The notes under the pieces were generated by a model. It had not been told where the DNA came from. It did no database searches and saw nothing but the letters and a program-made list of their open reading frames with translations. Positions 54,981 to 64,000 of a stretch of DNA of 64,000 bases are shown here, piece after piece; position 1 is the first letter of the stretch, and each line of letters opens with the position of its first letter. The DNA lies in contig NZ_CP109473.1 of assembly GCF_036227405.1 (NCBI RefSeq), positions 5,394,001 to 5,458,000 of the forward strand, given 5' to 3'. This stretch comes from Streptomyces sp. NBC_01460. GTDB lineage: Bacteria; Actinomycetota; Actinomycetes; Streptomycetales; Streptomycetaceae. The translations under genes and the position numbers were made by a program.

Positions 54981-55646
54981 TCAGCCGCGCCGCACCGCGC
55001 ACAGCAGCCCGTCGCCCACCGGCAGCAGGGTCGCCATGAGTTCCTGGCTCTCGCGCACGGCCCGCAGCAGTTCCCGCAGGCGCAGCACCTCGGCCGGCTG
55101 TGCGGCGGAGTCGATCGTGCGGCCGTCCGCGAAGACGCCCTCGAAGCAGACCAGGCCGCCGGGCCGCAGCAGGCGCAACGATTCAGCGAGGCAGTCGAGG
55201 CTCTCGAGCCGGTCGCCGTCGCAGAAGACGAGGTCGTACCCGCCGTCCGCGAGCCGCGGCAGCACGTCGAGGGCGCGCCCCGGGATGAAGCGGGACCGGT
55301 TCGTCGCGAAGCCCGCGGCACGGAAGGCCTCGCGGGCGAACTGCTGGCGCTCGGGCTCCGGGTCGACCGTGGTCAGTACGCCGTCCGGGCGCATGCCCTG
55401 CAGCAGGTAGATGCCGGACACGCCGGTTCCGGTGCCGATCTCGGCGACCGCCTTGGCGTCCGCGGTGGCAGCGAGCAGGCGCAGTGCCGCACCGGTGCCC
55501 GAGGACACCGGGCGGAGCCCTGTCTCGTGTGCCCGGTCCCGGGCCCAGAGCAGAGCTTCTTCCTCGGCGACAAAGGCGTCGGCGAATGCCCAGCTCGTCT
55601 GCCGGTTGGCGGTAATGACCCTCTCCTGTCCCCGTAGTTGGCGCAA
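54981..55646 (-). CDS. SAM-dependent O-methyltransferase
   Basis: A 221-residue class I methyltransferase of the caffeoyl-CoA/catechol type. The SAM loop is VAEIGTGTGVSGIYLLQGM, and the acidic strand is TTVDPEPERQQFAR. The start is uncertain: TTG 55646 lacks a clear ribosome site, and an AGGAGAGG lies inside the frame just before VITANRQ, whose codon ATT would be non-canonical. It matches Rv1220c by order, diverging from sigE in mycobacteria. The substrate is unknown. Confidence 0.85.
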   Translation of the reverse strand: MRQLRGQERVITANRQTSWAFADAFVAEEEALLWARDRAHETGLRPVSSGTGAALRLLAATADAKAVAEIGTGTGVSGIYLLQGMRPDGVLTTVDPEPERQQFAREAFRAAGFATNRSRFIPGRALDVLPRLADGGYDLVFCDGDRLESLDCLAESLRLLRPGGLVCFEGVFADGRTIDSAAQPAEVLRLRELLRAVRESQELMATLLPVGDGLLCAVRRG

Positions 55647-55824
55647 CGGTGACTGTATCCGCTGGACCCGGGAACCCGCTGATGGGACCGGGCGTTAGGA
55701 AGGGGCAGAGGGGAACGCGCGGACCGGGCCAGGGGGCCGGGTCCGGAATGTTCCTCTTGCCCCCCGGGACACCGGGGCATGAGCAGGTAAAAAGGCTTAT
55801 CCGGAGCTAACGGGCGAGGTGGCT

Positions 55825-56586
55825 ATGGTAGGGGCTCCACTGGACACCACCAGAGCCGATAGGGGAGGTGCGGCTGCGCCTGTGGATCGGAGAGGTGCGC
55901 TGCGGCGCTTTCTCAGGTCGGCTGGTGAGCCGAAATCCGTGACCGACATTGCTGACCGTTCTTCCAACGATTCCGCACCGACCGCGACCTTCGCCTCAGA
56001 TGCGGATTCCCAGGCGTGGACCCCGCCCTCATGGGAAGAGATCGTCAGCACGCACAGCGCCCGTGTGTACCGCCTCGCCTACCGGCTGACGGGTAACCAG
56101 CACGACGCCGAGGACCTCACCCAGGAAGTCTTCGTCCGCGTCTTCCGGTCGCTGTCGACCTACACACCCGGCACCTTCGAGGGCTGGCTGCACAGGATCA
56201 CGACGAATCTCTTCCTGGACATGGTCCGCCGCAAGCAGCGGATCCGTTTCGACTCCCTCGGCGACGACGCGGCCGAACGCCTGCCGAGCCGTGAGCCCTC
56301 CCCGCAGCAGGTCTTCAACGACACGCACTTCGACGCGGACGTCCAGCAGGCGCTGGACACCCTCGCGCCCGAATTCCGTGCCGCGGTCGTGCTCTGCGAC
56401 ATCGAGGGCCTCTCGTACGAGGAGATCGCCGCCACCCTCGGCGTCAAGCTCGGGACGGTGCGCAGCCGTATCCACCGGGGCCGTTCGCACCTGCGCAAGG
56501 CACTCCAGCACCGTTCGCCCGAGGCCCGCGCCGAGCAGCGTTCCCTCGCGGACGCGGTCCTGGCGGGGGAGGGCGGTACGGCGTGA
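55825..56586 (+). CDS. sigE: ECF RNA polymerase sigma factor (SigE type)
   Basis: About 253 residues. Region 2 is at about 75-150 ([31 protein letters not shown] with the promoter-melting NLFLDMVRR), and region 4 is at about 180-240 ([31 protein letters not shown]). A long N-terminal extension of about 70 residues is not part of the ECF core. GTG 55819 is an alternative start. It overlaps the anti-sigma gene by 4 bp and heads the operon with htrA and tatB, the order of mycobacterial sigE-rseA-htrA-tatB, implying control of envelope stress. Confidence 0.93.
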   Translation: MVGAPLDTTRADRGGAAAPVDRRGALRRFLRSAGEPKSVTDIADRSSNDSAPTATFASDADSQAWTPPSWEEIVSTHSARVYRLAYRLTGNQHDAEDLTQEVFVRVFRSLSTYTPGTFEGWLHRITTNLFLDMVRRKQRIRFDSLGDDAAERLPSREPSPQQVFNDTHFDADVQQALDTLAPEFRAAVVLCDIEGLSYEEIAATLGVKLGTVRSRIHRGRSHLRKALQHRSPEARAEQRSLADAVLAGEGGTA

Positions 56587-57548
56587 GTGGCACAGGTCCG
56601 ACCCCCGCGGAACAGCACCTGGGGGACCGGCTCGCCGCGCTCGTCGACGGTGAGCTCAAACACGACGCCCGGGAGCGGGTCCTGGCACACCTGGCGACCT
56701 GTGCCAGGTGCAAGGCCGAGGCCGACTCCCAGCGGCGGCTGAAGAGCGCCTTCGCGACCTCCGCCGCCCCCTCGCCCTCCGAGGGCTTCCTGGCCCGTCT
56801 CCAGGGCCTCCCCGGGGGACCCAGCAGCGGGGACGACGGCCACGGTGACGGCTTCGGCGCGGGCAGGCGCTTCGGTGAAGGGATCTTCCCCGTACCGAGG
56901 CACACCGGGCCCTCGGAGCCGGAGCGTTCACCGCTGGACGGCTTCGGTTACCTCCCCGCACCCCACGGCTCGACCACCGCGCTGCCGGGCGGCCCGTCCG
57001 CCCCCGGCTTCCGCATCCACGACGTCGGCCGGGACGCGGACCGCTCGCCCTGGCGCGCCCGGCGCTTCGCGTTCGTCGCCGCCAGCGCGGTCTCGCTCGC
57101 GGCCATCGCGCTGGGAGGCTCCCTCCCGCTCGACTACGGCCCCGAGCCGCCCCTCAGCGCCGAGGGCGCGGGCAGCACCACGCCCGCACTCGACGCGGTG
57201 GACCGGACCGGTGGCGCCGCCGCGGTCAGCCGCGGCGGCGGAGGCGCCCTCGCGCTGGGGGACGACCGGGGCGCCCTGCCCGGCGTCGCTCCGTCCGCGT
57301 CCGCACGTCCCGCGCCCGCCTCCGCACCCTCGCTGCTCGGCCTCAGCACCTCGGCCGTCACCGGGGGCACGTACGCCTTCCCGGCACTGAACGTCGCCGT
57401 GCCCCCGCTGATACGCCCGACCGGGGCCGGCCCGCTCTACTCCGCCGCGCTCGGCGGGGGAGCGGAGCCCGAGCGGTCCGCACCGTCCGCCACGGCCTCC
57501 GCCCCGCCGCTGCGGGACCGTGCGGTGTCCCTCACCCCGCTGCGCTGA
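56583..57548 (+). CDS. rseA: Zinc-binding anti-sigma factor (RseA-like)
   Basis: A 321-residue protein with an N-terminal ZAS domain. The H-x3-C-x2-C motif is H36, C40 and C43 (HLATCARC). A single membrane helix at about 160-180 ([19 protein letters not shown]) splits it into a cytoplasmic sensor half and an extracytoplasmic part rich in Ala, Pro and Gly. The role is to hold SigE until redox or envelope stress breaks the complex. GTG 56583 overlaps the sigE stop by 4 bp. HtrA follows 89 bp later. Confidence 0.9.
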   Translation: MSGTGPTPAEQHLGDRLAALVDGELKHDARERVLAHLATCARCKAEADSQRRLKSAFATSAAPSPSEGFLARLQGLPGGPSSGDDGHGDGFGAGRRFGEGIFPVPRHTGPSEPERSPLDGFGYLPAPHGSTTALPGGPSAPGFRIHDVGRDADRSPWRARRFAFVAASAVSLAAIALGGSLPLDYGPEPPLSAEGAGSTTPALDAVDRTGGAAAVSRGGGGALALGDDRGALPGVAPSASARPAPASAPSLLGLSTSAVTGGTYAFPALNVAVPPLIRPTGAGPLYSAALGGGAEPERSAPSATASAPPLRDRAVSLTPLR

Positions 57549-57637
57549 CCCGGGCCCTGCGCGCGGATTCGCAAACCTGGTTGAATTCCGGCAGGGACGC
57601 CTCCGTGAGGCGTGCGAGGGCCAGTTGCGGGGAGAGC

Positions 57638-59476
57638 ATGGACGACGGGAAGCCCAGCGGGCCGAAGACGAAGTGGTGGAGCCGTCCTTCGACGGAGCGG
57701 AACCGTCCGGCCGGGCCGGACGGCGACGCGTCGCCCGTGGCCGGCACGGAGGCGACGGAACCCGCGGAGGCGCGCGCCGACGAGGCCCCCGCGTTCCGGG
57801 CCGGGGAGCCGCCCGCGGCGGTGACACCGGACGGCGACTTCACCCCTGCCCCGCCCACCGGGGATTTCGTCACCGCACCCCCGGCCGCCGTGCCCCGGGC
57901 TCCGGCACGCGAGCCCGGGGCCGCCGAGCCGCCCGGGTTGCTCGCCACGGAGCACCGGGTGCCCCGTGCGCGGCCGCTGCACGCACCCGACGAGTACAGC
58001 ACCCCGCCCTACGGTGGCCCGGGCCCCTGGGCGCCCGCCCCGCCGGTGCAGCGCCCGGTGCCGACCCCGGCCCACGGGACCCCCGTACCGCCGCCGTACG
58101 CGGGGACGGACGGCCACGGTGTGCCCGCACCCCCTCCCGCCGTCGCCCCCGCCCAGGGCGGCCAGGGGCACGCCGAGGCCTACGTGCCCCCGCCGGCGTC
58201 CCCCACGGTGCCGCAGCAGCCCGCGGCGCCCGGGACCTCCCAGCACCCCGCCCAGGCCCCGCAGTCCCCGCAGCCGGCCACGCAGTGGCTGCGCTACGAC
58301 CCCTGGGGCACGCTCCCGCAGCAGCCGCTGAGCCACCCCGGCCCGGCCCCGGACGCCCGGCCACGCGGGGGCCGCCGGGGAACGGTCCTGGTCGGAGCGG
58401 CGCTGCTCGCCCTCGTCGCGGGCGGGATCGGCGGGGGAATCGGTGCCTACGTCGAGCGCAACGGCGGCCTGACCACGGTCGAACTGCCGCAGGCCGGCCG
58501 GGACGACGGCGGCCGGGCACCCGACAGCGTCGCCGGAATCGCGTCCAGCGCGCTGCCCAGCGTGGTCACCCTGCACGTCAACGGCTCCGCAGAGTCCGGC
58601 ACCGGCACCGGCTTCGTCCTCGACGGCAGGGGCCACATCCTCACCAACAACCACGTGGTCGCCCCCGCGGGCTCCACCGGCGACATCACCGTCACGTTCA
58701 GCAGCGGGGAGAGCGCGCCCGCCGAGCTCGTCGGCAAGGACAGCGGCTACGACCTGGCCGTCGTCAAGGTGACCGGTGTCTCGGGCCTCAAGCCGCTGCC
58801 GCTCGGGAACTCCGACAACGTGCGGGTGGGCGACCCGGTGGTGGCCATCGGCGCGCCGTTCGACCTGTCCAACACGGTCACCTCCGGCATCATCAGCGCC
58901 AAGGAGCGGCCCATCACCGCGGGCGGCGAGAAGGGCGACGGGACCGACGTCAGCTACGTCGACGCCCTCCAGACCGACGCGCCGATCAACCCCGGCAACT
59001 CCGGAGGCCCCCTGGTGGACGCCGAGGCCCGGGTGATCGGCATCAACAGCGCCATCCGCGCCGCCGACAGCGGATCCGGTGCCGAAGGCGGCCAGTCCGG
59101 CTCCATCGGCCTCGGTTTCGCGATACCGATCAACCAGGGCAAGCGGGTCGCCGAGGAGCTGATCAACACCGGCAAGGCCACCCACCCCGTGATCGGCGTC
59201 ACGCTGGACATGGAGTTCACCGGCGACGGGGCCAAGGTCGGCGGCAGGACCGCCGACGGCGGGGCGGCGGTGACCGAGGGCGGACCGGCCGACGACGCGG
59301 GCATCCGGTCGGGCGACGTCATCACCGAGGTGGAGGGCCAGCGTGTGCACAGCGGCGAGGAACTGATCGTCAAGATCCGCGCCCACCGGCCCGGTGACCG
59401 GCTGGCGCTCGTCCTCACCCGCGGGGGCAAGGACCTGGCCATGACGTTGACGCTCGGTTCGGCGAGCGGCACCTGA
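57638..59476 (+). CDS. htrA: HtrA/DegP-type serine protease
   Basis: A 612-residue membrane-anchored protease. About 250 residues of Pro-rich cytoplasmic sequence precede a membrane helix (TVLVGAALLALVAGGIGGGIG) and a trypsin-like domain. The catalytic triad is H339 (LTNNHVV), D372 (DSGYDLAVVKV) and S455 (NPGNSGGPL). One PDZ domain follows (about 515-600). It cleaves misfolded extracytoplasmic proteins. ATG 57638 has GGGGAGAG upstream. It belongs to the sigE operon. Confidence 0.95.
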   Translation: MDDGKPSGPKTKWWSRPSTERNRPAGPDGDASPVAGTEATEPAEARADEAPAFRAGEPPAAVTPDGDFTPAPPTGDFVTAPPAAVPRAPAREPGAAEPPGLLATEHRVPRARPLHAPDEYSTPPYGGPGPWAPAPPVQRPVPTPAHGTPVPPPYAGTDGHGVPAPPPAVAPAQGGQGHAEAYVPPPASPTVPQQPAAPGTSQHPAQAPQSPQPATQWLRYDPWGTLPQQPLSHPGPAPDARPRGGRRGTVLVGAALLALVAGGIGGGIGAYVERNGGLTTVELPQAGRDDGGRAPDSVAGIASSALPSVVTLHVNGSAESGTGTGFVLDGRGHILTNNHVVAPAGSTGDITVTFSSGESAPAELVGKDSGYDLAVVKVTGVSGLKPLPLGNSDNVRVGDPVVAIGAPFDLSNTVTSGIISAKERPITAGGEKGDGTDVSYVDALQTDAPINPGNSGGPLVDAEARVIGINSAIRAADSGSGAEGGQSGSIGLGFAIPINQGKRVAEELINTGKATHPVIGVTLDMEFTGDGAKVGGRTADGGAAVTEGGPADDAGIRSGDVITEVEGQRVHSGEELIVKIRAHRPGDRLALVLTRGGKDLAMTLTLGSASGT

Positions 59477-59596
59477 CGGCCACCGGCAGGTACCGCACGG
59501 ACAGCTTCGCCGGGTACCGTGGAGCGGTCCGGGCCCCTGACGACCTGGCGGCGGAGACCACGCGGAGACCACGCAGAGAACACGAGGAGCAGCAAG

Positions 59597-60052
59597 GTGT
59601 TCAATGACATAGGCGCACTCGAGCTGCTGACGCTCGTGGTTCTCGCCGTGCTCGTATTCGGCCCGGAGAAGCTGCCGAAGGTCATCCAGGACGTCACGCG
59701 GACCATCCGCAAGATCCGTGAGTTCTCGGACAGCGCGAAGGAGGACATCCGCTCGGAGCTCGGACCGCAGTTCAAGGACTTCGAGTTCGAGGACCTCAAC
59801 CCCAAGACGTTCGTCCGCAAGCAGCTCATGGACGGGAACGACGAGCTGGGGCTGAAGGAGATCCGCGAGAGCTTCGACCTGCGCAAGGAGATGGCCGAGG
59901 TCACCGACGCGGTGAACGGCCGCGAGAGCGCCTCGTCGACCGGCACGGCCACGGAGTCCGGCGCCAGCGCGGCGGCCGCGCCCGACCTCCTGAAGAAGCC
60001 CGCGCCGCCCGCCGAGGACAACCGCCCGCCCTTCGACGCAGACGCCACCTGA
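59597..60052 (+). CDS. tatB: Sec-independent translocase TatB
   Basis: A 151-residue protein from GTG 59597 with GAGGAG upstream. The N-terminus is one short membrane helix (VFNDIGALELLTLVVLAVLVFGPEKLP), followed by an amphipathic helix and an acidic tail. The FGPEKLPK hinge is the TatA/B hallmark. TatB binds signal peptides in the twin-arginine export complex. Being directly downstream of htrA, it is likely induced with the envelope-stress genes. Confidence 0.94.
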   Translation: MFNDIGALELLTLVVLAVLVFGPEKLPKVIQDVTRTIRKIREFSDSAKEDIRSELGPQFKDFEFEDLNPKTFVRKQLMDGNDELGLKEIRESFDLRKEMAEVTDAVNGRESASSTGTATESGASAAAAPDLLKKPAPPAEDNRPPFDADAT

Positions 60053-60177
60053 GACCGGTCAATCCCGGCTCGTCCGGACGGTATGGCTATTCTCCATCTG
60101 TCCGGTTGCGAGGTTGCCCATGCCCACGGGGGGAGGGCCGCTCCGGATCAGCGAATGATCGAGGAGGCGGCCGGACA

Positions 60178-60840
60178 GTGGAGACGACGAGTCGGGCAGG
60201 GGCGGACGGTGCGCCCAGCACAGTCACCGCGGAGGGATTGCCGGCGACCCGGCGTACTGTCGACGGCTATCTCAAGGCGCCGTTCCCCTGGTACGGGCTG
60301 GACGAGGCGTTCACGGGGCCGCGCTGGCTGATGCACGTCACAGCGGCGGCGGACGACACGGTGCAGCACGGTTCCACCGGGCACGGCGAGGAGCCCGTCG
60401 TGCGGGCGGACGCCGGTGCGGAGAAGGCACGTTTCGCCGTGGTCGTGACCGTGGGCAGCAGCCCCGTACGGCACAGCGACGACGGCACGGGGGTGCTCGA
60501 CGCGACCACGGTCTCGTCGGCGGCCTGGCTGGCGGGCTCCGGCCTGCTGGACTGCACCTGGCCCCCGCAGATGGACCACACCCTGCGTGGCGAATGGCTG
60601 AACCAGCAGACCGAAACCGCGTTCGAGATCGCGGACGACCTGGACCGCGCGCCCTGGTCGACCCTGTCCCTGCCCGTGGACGGCGTACCGGTGGACTTCC
60701 ACTACCGCGAGTCCGAGTTCGGCTGGGTGCTCGCGGGCTCGGCCCCCGACGGGGTGCACATCGGCGCCTACGGGCGCGGCATGAGCGCCTACGGCCTGGG
60801 ATTCGCGGTGATCGGCGACATCGCCTCGTACGAGAACTGA
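60178..60840 (+). CDS. Hypothetical protein
   Basis: A 220-residue protein from GTG 60178 behind GAGGAGG. It is rich in beta strands with many Trp residues (SAAWLAGSGLLDCTWPPQM, then WVLAGSAPDGVHIGAYGRGMSAYGL). No signal, membrane helix or known domain was recognised. It lies 125 bp after tatB and may share its promoter. A terminator follows the stop by 12 bp. Confidence 0.78.
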   Translation: METTSRAGADGAPSTVTAEGLPATRRTVDGYLKAPFPWYGLDEAFTGPRWLMHVTAAADDTVQHGSTGHGEEPVVRADAGAEKARFAVVVTVGSSPVRHSDDGTGVLDATTVSSAAWLAGSGLLDCTWPPQMDHTLRGEWLNQQTETAFEIADDLDRAPWSTLSLPVDGVPVDFHYRESEFGWVLAGSAPDGVHIGAYGRGMSAYGLGFAVIGDIASYEN

Positions 60841-60852
60841 GCACCCGGGAAA

Positions 60853-60902
60853 CCGACGGGCGGGGGCGGCCTCCTGACCAGGAGGCCGCCCCCGCCCGTC
60901 GG
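60853..60902. terminator. Bidirectional hairpin before Mrp
   Basis: Perfect 24-bp arms (60853-60876 with 60879-60902) and a two-base centre. It lies between the stop of the hypothetical gene (60840) and the convergent mrp stop (60908). Confidence 0.85.
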
Positions 60903-60907
60903 TGCGT

Positions 60908-62041
60908 TCAGAACTTGTTGCGCGGGGTGAGCCCCAGCGACATGCCGGACAGACCGCGCTGACGGCCGCTCAGCTTCTCCGCGATGGAGCGGAGCGCGGA
61001 GCCCGCGGGGGAGTCCGGGTCGGACAGGACGACGGGCTTGCCCTCGTCGCCGCCCTCCCGCAGCCGTACGTCGATCGGGATGGACCCGAGCACCGGCACC
61101 TCGGCGCCGACCGTCTTCGTCAGCCCTTCGGCGACCCGCAGGCCCCCGCCCGAACCGAACACGTCGACCATCTCGTCGCAGTGCGGGCACGGCATGCCCG
61201 ACATGTTCTCGACCACACCGACGATCTTCTGGTGGGTCTGCACGGCGATGGAGCCGGCCCGCTCGGCGACCTCGGCGGCGGCCTGCTGCGGGGTCGTGAC
61301 CACCAGGATCTCGGCGTTGGGCACGAGCTGCGCCACGGAGATCGCGATGTCACCCGTGCCCGGGGGCAGGTCGAGCAGCAGGACGTCCAGATCGCCCCAG
61401 TACACATCGGCGAGGAACTGCTGCAGCGCGCGGTGCAGCATGGGACCGCGCCACACCACCGGGGCGTTGCCCGGGGTGAACATCCCGATGGAGATCACCT
61501 TCACGCCGTGCGCGGACGGCGGCATGATCATGTTCTCGACCTGGGTGGGCTTGCCGTCGGCCCCGAGCATCCGGGGCACGCTGTGCCCGTAGATGTCCGC
61601 GTCGACCACACCGACCTTGAGGCCGTCGGCCGCCATCGCCGCCGCGAGGTTCACCGTCACCGACGACTTGCCGACGCCGCCCTTGCCCGACGCGACCGCG
61701 TAGACACGGGTCAGCGAACCGGGCTTGGCGAACGGCACCTCGCGCTCCGCCGTGCCGCCGCGCAGCGACGAGGCGAGTTCCTTGCGCTGTTCGTCGCTCA
61801 TCACGTCGAGGGTGACCTCGACCCGCGAGACGCCCTCGACGCGGGCCACCGCGTCGGTCACGTTCTTGGTGATCGTCTCGCGCATCGGGCAGCCGGAGAC
61901 CGTGAGGTACACGGTGACAGCGACTACACCGTCAGGATCGATCTCGACCGACTTCACCATGCCCAGCTCGGTGATCGGTCGGTGGATCTCCGGGTCGTTC
62001 ACTGTCGCCAGTGCTTCACGCACCGCGTCTTCCGTAGCCAT
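60908..62041 (-). CDS. mrp: Mrp/ApbC-type Fe-S cluster carrier ATPase
   Basis: A 377-residue protein. A MIP18/DUF59 domain (1-90, with SGCPMRET) precedes the P-loop ATPase (SGKGGVGKSSVTVNLA, about 118-126) and ends with the CPHC pair that binds a bridging cluster. It delivers 4Fe-4S clusters to client enzymes. It is on the opposite strand from tatB and 25 bp downstream of the DUF1003 gene, with which it likely shares a transcript. Confidence 0.94.
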   Translation of the reverse strand: MATEDAVREALATVNDPEIHRPITELGMVKSVEIDPDGVVAVTVYLTVSGCPMRETITKNVTDAVARVEGVSRVEVTLDVMSDEQRKELASSLRGGTAEREVPFAKPGSLTRVYAVASGKGGVGKSSVTVNLAAAMAADGLKVGVVDADIYGHSVPRMLGADGKPTQVENMIMPPSAHGVKVISIGMFTPGNAPVVWRGPMLHRALQQFLADVYWGDLDVLLLDLPPGTGDIAISVAQLVPNAEILVVTTPQQAAAEVAERAGSIAVQTHQKIVGVVENMSGMPCPHCDEMVDVFGSGGGLRVAEGLTKTVGAEVPVLGSIPIDVRLREGGDEGKPVVLSDPDSPAGSALRSIAEKLSGRQRGLSGMSLGLTPRNKF

Positions 62042-62065
62042 AGGACGATGGTACGGCGCCGGTGC

Positions 62066-62644
62066 CTACGGGCGGGTAGCCCCTCCACGGTCGGCTTCGT
62101 CACCCTCCGAGGGCAGGACCACCCGGCGCTCCTCCATGTCCTTCACCATGGCCTCCAGCTCCGAACGGATCCAGTCCCGGGTGGCGACCTCCCCGAGGCC
62201 CATCCGGAGAGCGGCGATCTCCCTGCTGAGGAACTCGGTGTCCGCGATGGACCGCTCGTTCTGCTTGCGGTCCTGCTCGTGGGTGACCCGGTCCCGGTCG
62301 TCCTGGCGGTTCTGCGCGAGCAGGATCAGCGGGGCGGCGTAGGACGCCTGGAGGGACAGCATCAGGGTCAGGAAGATGAACGGGTACTCGTCGAACCGCA
62401 GGTTCTCCGGCGCGAAGATGTTCCACACCACCCACAGGATGATGATGAGCGTCATCCAGACGATGAACCGTCCGGTGCCGAGGAAGCGGGCGATGCGCTC
62501 GGAGAACCGGCCGAACGCCTCCGGGTCGTACTCGGGCAGCAGCCGGCGCCGGGGCGCCTTCGGCTGGTCGAGCCGGAAGCGGGGCGGGCGCACGATGCCC
62601 GAGGCGCCGGTCGGCACGGCCCGCGAACGGTCCTCAGCGGCCAC
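62066..62644 (-). CDS. DUF1003 membrane protein
   Basis: A 192-residue protein from GTG 62644, overlapping the MgtE-N gene stop by 11 bp. Two membrane helices (about 60-80 and 90-112) are followed by a helix with YAAPLILLAQNRQDDRDRVTHEQDRKQNERSIADTEFL. DUF1003 proteins are two-helix membrane proteins of unknown role. The tight overlap suggests it works with the soluble MgtE-like protein. Confidence 0.9.
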   Translation of the reverse strand: MAAEDRSRAVPTGASGIVRPPRFRLDQPKAPRRRLLPEYDPEAFGRFSERIARFLGTGRFIVWMTLIIILWVVWNIFAPENLRFDEYPFIFLTLMLSLQASYAAPLILLAQNRQDDRDRVTHEQDRKQNERSIADTEFLSREIAALRMGLGEVATRDWIRSELEAMVKDMEERRVVLPSEGDEADRGGATRP

Positions 62645-63908
62645 CGGTGATCTCCTCCTCGCCCAGGAAGTCGGTCTCGCGCCAGTCCTCGGGGAGCAGG
62701 TGGTCCAGCACGTCGTCGACGGTCACCGCGCCCAGCAGGGAGCCGCTCTCGTCCACCACGGGCACCGAGACCATGTTGTACGCGGCCAGGTAGCTGGTCA
62801 CGGCGGTCAGCGGGGTGTCCGGCGCCAGGGGGACGAGGTCGCTGTCGACGATGGAGCTGACCAGGGTGTACGGCGGATCCCGCAGCAGCCGCTGGAAGTG
62901 CACGGTGCCCAGGTACCTGCCGGTGGGTGTCTCGTCGGGCGACCGGCAGACGTACACCTGGGCGGCCAGGGCGGGCGACAGGTCCTGCTGACGGACCCGG
63001 GCCAGGGCGTCCGCGACCGTCGCGTCGGGCCGCAGGATGATCGGCTCGGTCGTCATCAGGCCGCCCGCCGTCCGCTCCTCGTACGCCAGCAGACGCCGTA
63101 CGTCGGCCGCGTCGTCCGGCCGCATCAGGGCCAGCAGGCGCTCCTTGTCCGCCTCCGGGAGCTCCGAGAGCAGGTCGGCCGCGTCGTCCGGGTCCATCGC
63201 CTCCAGGACGTCCGCGGCGCGGTCCTCCTTCAGCTTTCCGAGGATCTCCACCTGGTCGTCCCCGGGGAGCTCCTCCAGGACGTCGGCGAGCCGGTCGTCG
63301 TCCAGGGCCGCGGCCACCTCGGCCCGGCGCTTGGGCGTCAGATGGTGCAGGGCGTTGGCGACGTCGGTCGGGCGCAGCCGTTCGAAGGTCGCCACGAGGC
63401 TCTCGGCGCCCTGCCCGTGCTCCTCCAGCGAGAAGCCGCTGATCGCCGACCACTCGACGGTCAGGGTCTCGCCCTTGCGGCGCAGGGCACCGCCGCGGCC
63501 CTTGCGCACGAAGAACTTGTCGATCTCCCAGTCGCGGCGGGCCGGGAGCTGCTGGATGGCGACGTCGAGGACGGTCACCTCCTCGTCGGTCTCCATGAGG
63601 CGCACCCGCCGGTCAAGGAACTCACCGAGGACGAGTCGCTCGGTCGGGCGCTGCTCGAAGCGCCGCATGTTGACCACGCCGGTGGTGATGACCTGGCCGG
63701 ACTCGACGCCCGTCACCCGCGTCATCGGCAGGAAGATGCGCCGTCGGCTCACGACCTCGACGACCATGCCGAGCAGACGGGGCGGCTTGCCGCCGACCCG
63801 GAGCATCGCCACCAGATCGCGGACGCGGCCGACCTGATCGCCGTTCGGGTCGAACACCGGTACGCCGGAGAGGTGTGAGACGAAGACCCTGGGAGTACCT
63901 GCCGCCAT
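62634..63908 (-). CDS. PRC-barrel, MgtE-N and CBS protein without channel
   Basis: A 424-residue soluble protein. A PRC-barrel-like domain (about 1-95) is followed by the helical MgtE N domain (about 180-280: LAALDDDRLADVLEELPGDDQVEI) and a CBS pair (about 290-410: GLMTTEPIILRPDATVADAL, VPVVDESGSLLGAVTVDDVLDHLL). The MgtE channel helices are missing. In MgtE these domains sense Mg2+, so it is a likely cytoplasmic Mg2+ or nucleotide sensor that partners the DUF1003 protein. GTG is not needed: ATG 63908 has GGAGG upstream. Confidence 0.9.
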   Translation of the reverse strand: MAAGTPRVFVSHLSGVPVFDPNGDQVGRVRDLVAMLRVGGKPPRLLGMVVEVVSRRRIFLPMTRVTGVESGQVITTGVVNMRRFEQRPTERLVLGEFLDRRVRLMETDEEVTVLDVAIQQLPARRDWEIDKFFVRKGRGGALRRKGETLTVEWSAISGFSLEEHGQGAESLVATFERLRPTDVANALHHLTPKRRAEVAAALDDDRLADVLEELPGDDQVEILGKLKEDRAADVLEAMDPDDAADLLSELPEADKERLLALMRPDDAADVRRLLAYEERTAGGLMTTEPIILRPDATVADALARVRQQDLSPALAAQVYVCRSPDETPTGRYLGTVHFQRLLRDPPYTLVSSIVDSDLVPLAPDTPLTAVTSYLAAYNMVSVPVVDESGSLLGAVTVDDVLDHLLPEDWRETDFLGEEEITGGR

Positions 63909-64000
63909 CCGTTGCGCCTCCGTCCGGGTTCCGCGTCCTCCTTTGCCGTGATCAGGCTAGCCCGTACCGGTCCGGGGCGCCCTGGCGGACCGTCCGTCCG

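Noticed and set aside
60902..62650. A plus-strand frame over mrp and DUF1003
   Set aside because: Mrp has clear P-loop and CPHC motifs on the minus strand.

Overview
The window is about 64 kb of very GC-rich DNA with dense genes, many GTG and some TTG starts, and frequent 4-bp and 8-11-bp start/stop overlaps. A SpoIIE-type phosphatase, a MarR/MFS pair, lipoprotein ABC transporters resembling BldK, MshB (mycothiol), FolP2, and a SigE-RseA-HtrA-TatB cluster all point to an actinomycete, almost certainly Streptomyces or a close relative. No rRNA, tRNA, CRISPR array, insertion sequence or prophage was seen, so this looks like core chromosome.

Layout. 1-4.5 kb: the tail of a Cys-rich protein, a SPOR-like small protein, a Nudix hydrolase, a stand-alone RsbW-like ATPase and a large PAS-GAF-SpoIIE-ATPase protein. 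4.5-7.4 kb (minus strand): a PspA/IM30 protein and a TPM-domain membrane protein. 7.6-14.4 kb: a sugar module, with a binding protein, two permeases and a GH1 beta-glycosidase in one operon, a divergent esterase, and a LacI regulator. Near-identical 14-bp operator-like sites lie before the binding protein and before the LacI gene. 14.5-17 kb: a MarR/MFS pair and an isochorismatase-like protein. 17.2-21.7 kb: an LpqW-like lipoprotein and TypA. 22-34 kb: two complete five-gene oligopeptide (BldK/Opp type) ABC operons in tandem. 34-42 kb: a membrane protein with a C-terminal repeat, an S9 peptidase, MshB and its small membrane partner, a proline/glycine-rich membrane-anchored protein, and a VOC protein. 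42-46 kb: a secreted beta-helix protein with its own palindromic operator, a SirB1-like protein and a GNAT acetyltransferase. 46-54.8 kb: ferredoxin, DapC, a secreted lysozyme-like protein, DapE, a LOG-family protein, a FolP2-type DHPS, a DivIVA-like protein, Tag, enoyl-CoA hydratase and DUF3117. 55-60 kb: O-methyltransferase divergent from SigE, anti-sigma factor, HtrA and TatB. 60-64 kb: a hypothetical protein, then Mrp, DUF1003 and an MgtE-N/CBS protein on the minus strand.

How the genes fit together. From 17 kb onward the order (lpqW-like, typA, mshB, small membrane protein, ferredoxin, dapC, dapE, LOG, folP2, DivIVA-like, tag, O-methyltransferase, sigE, rseA-like, htrA, tatB, mrp, DUF1003, MgtE-N/CBS) resembles, from memory, the Mycobacterium tuberculosis Rv1165-Rv1232c interval. 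The tandem peptide transporters, the beta-helix gene and several peptidase or membrane genes then look like Streptomyces-side insertions in an old actinobacterial backbone. The main themes are lysine/DAP and mycothiol synthesis, peptide uptake linked to development, and envelope-stress control.

Intergenic spaces are rich in long perfect hairpins, several of them between convergent genes, which act as likely bidirectional terminators. Only a few spaces exceed 300 bp, and these are listed with what they hold.
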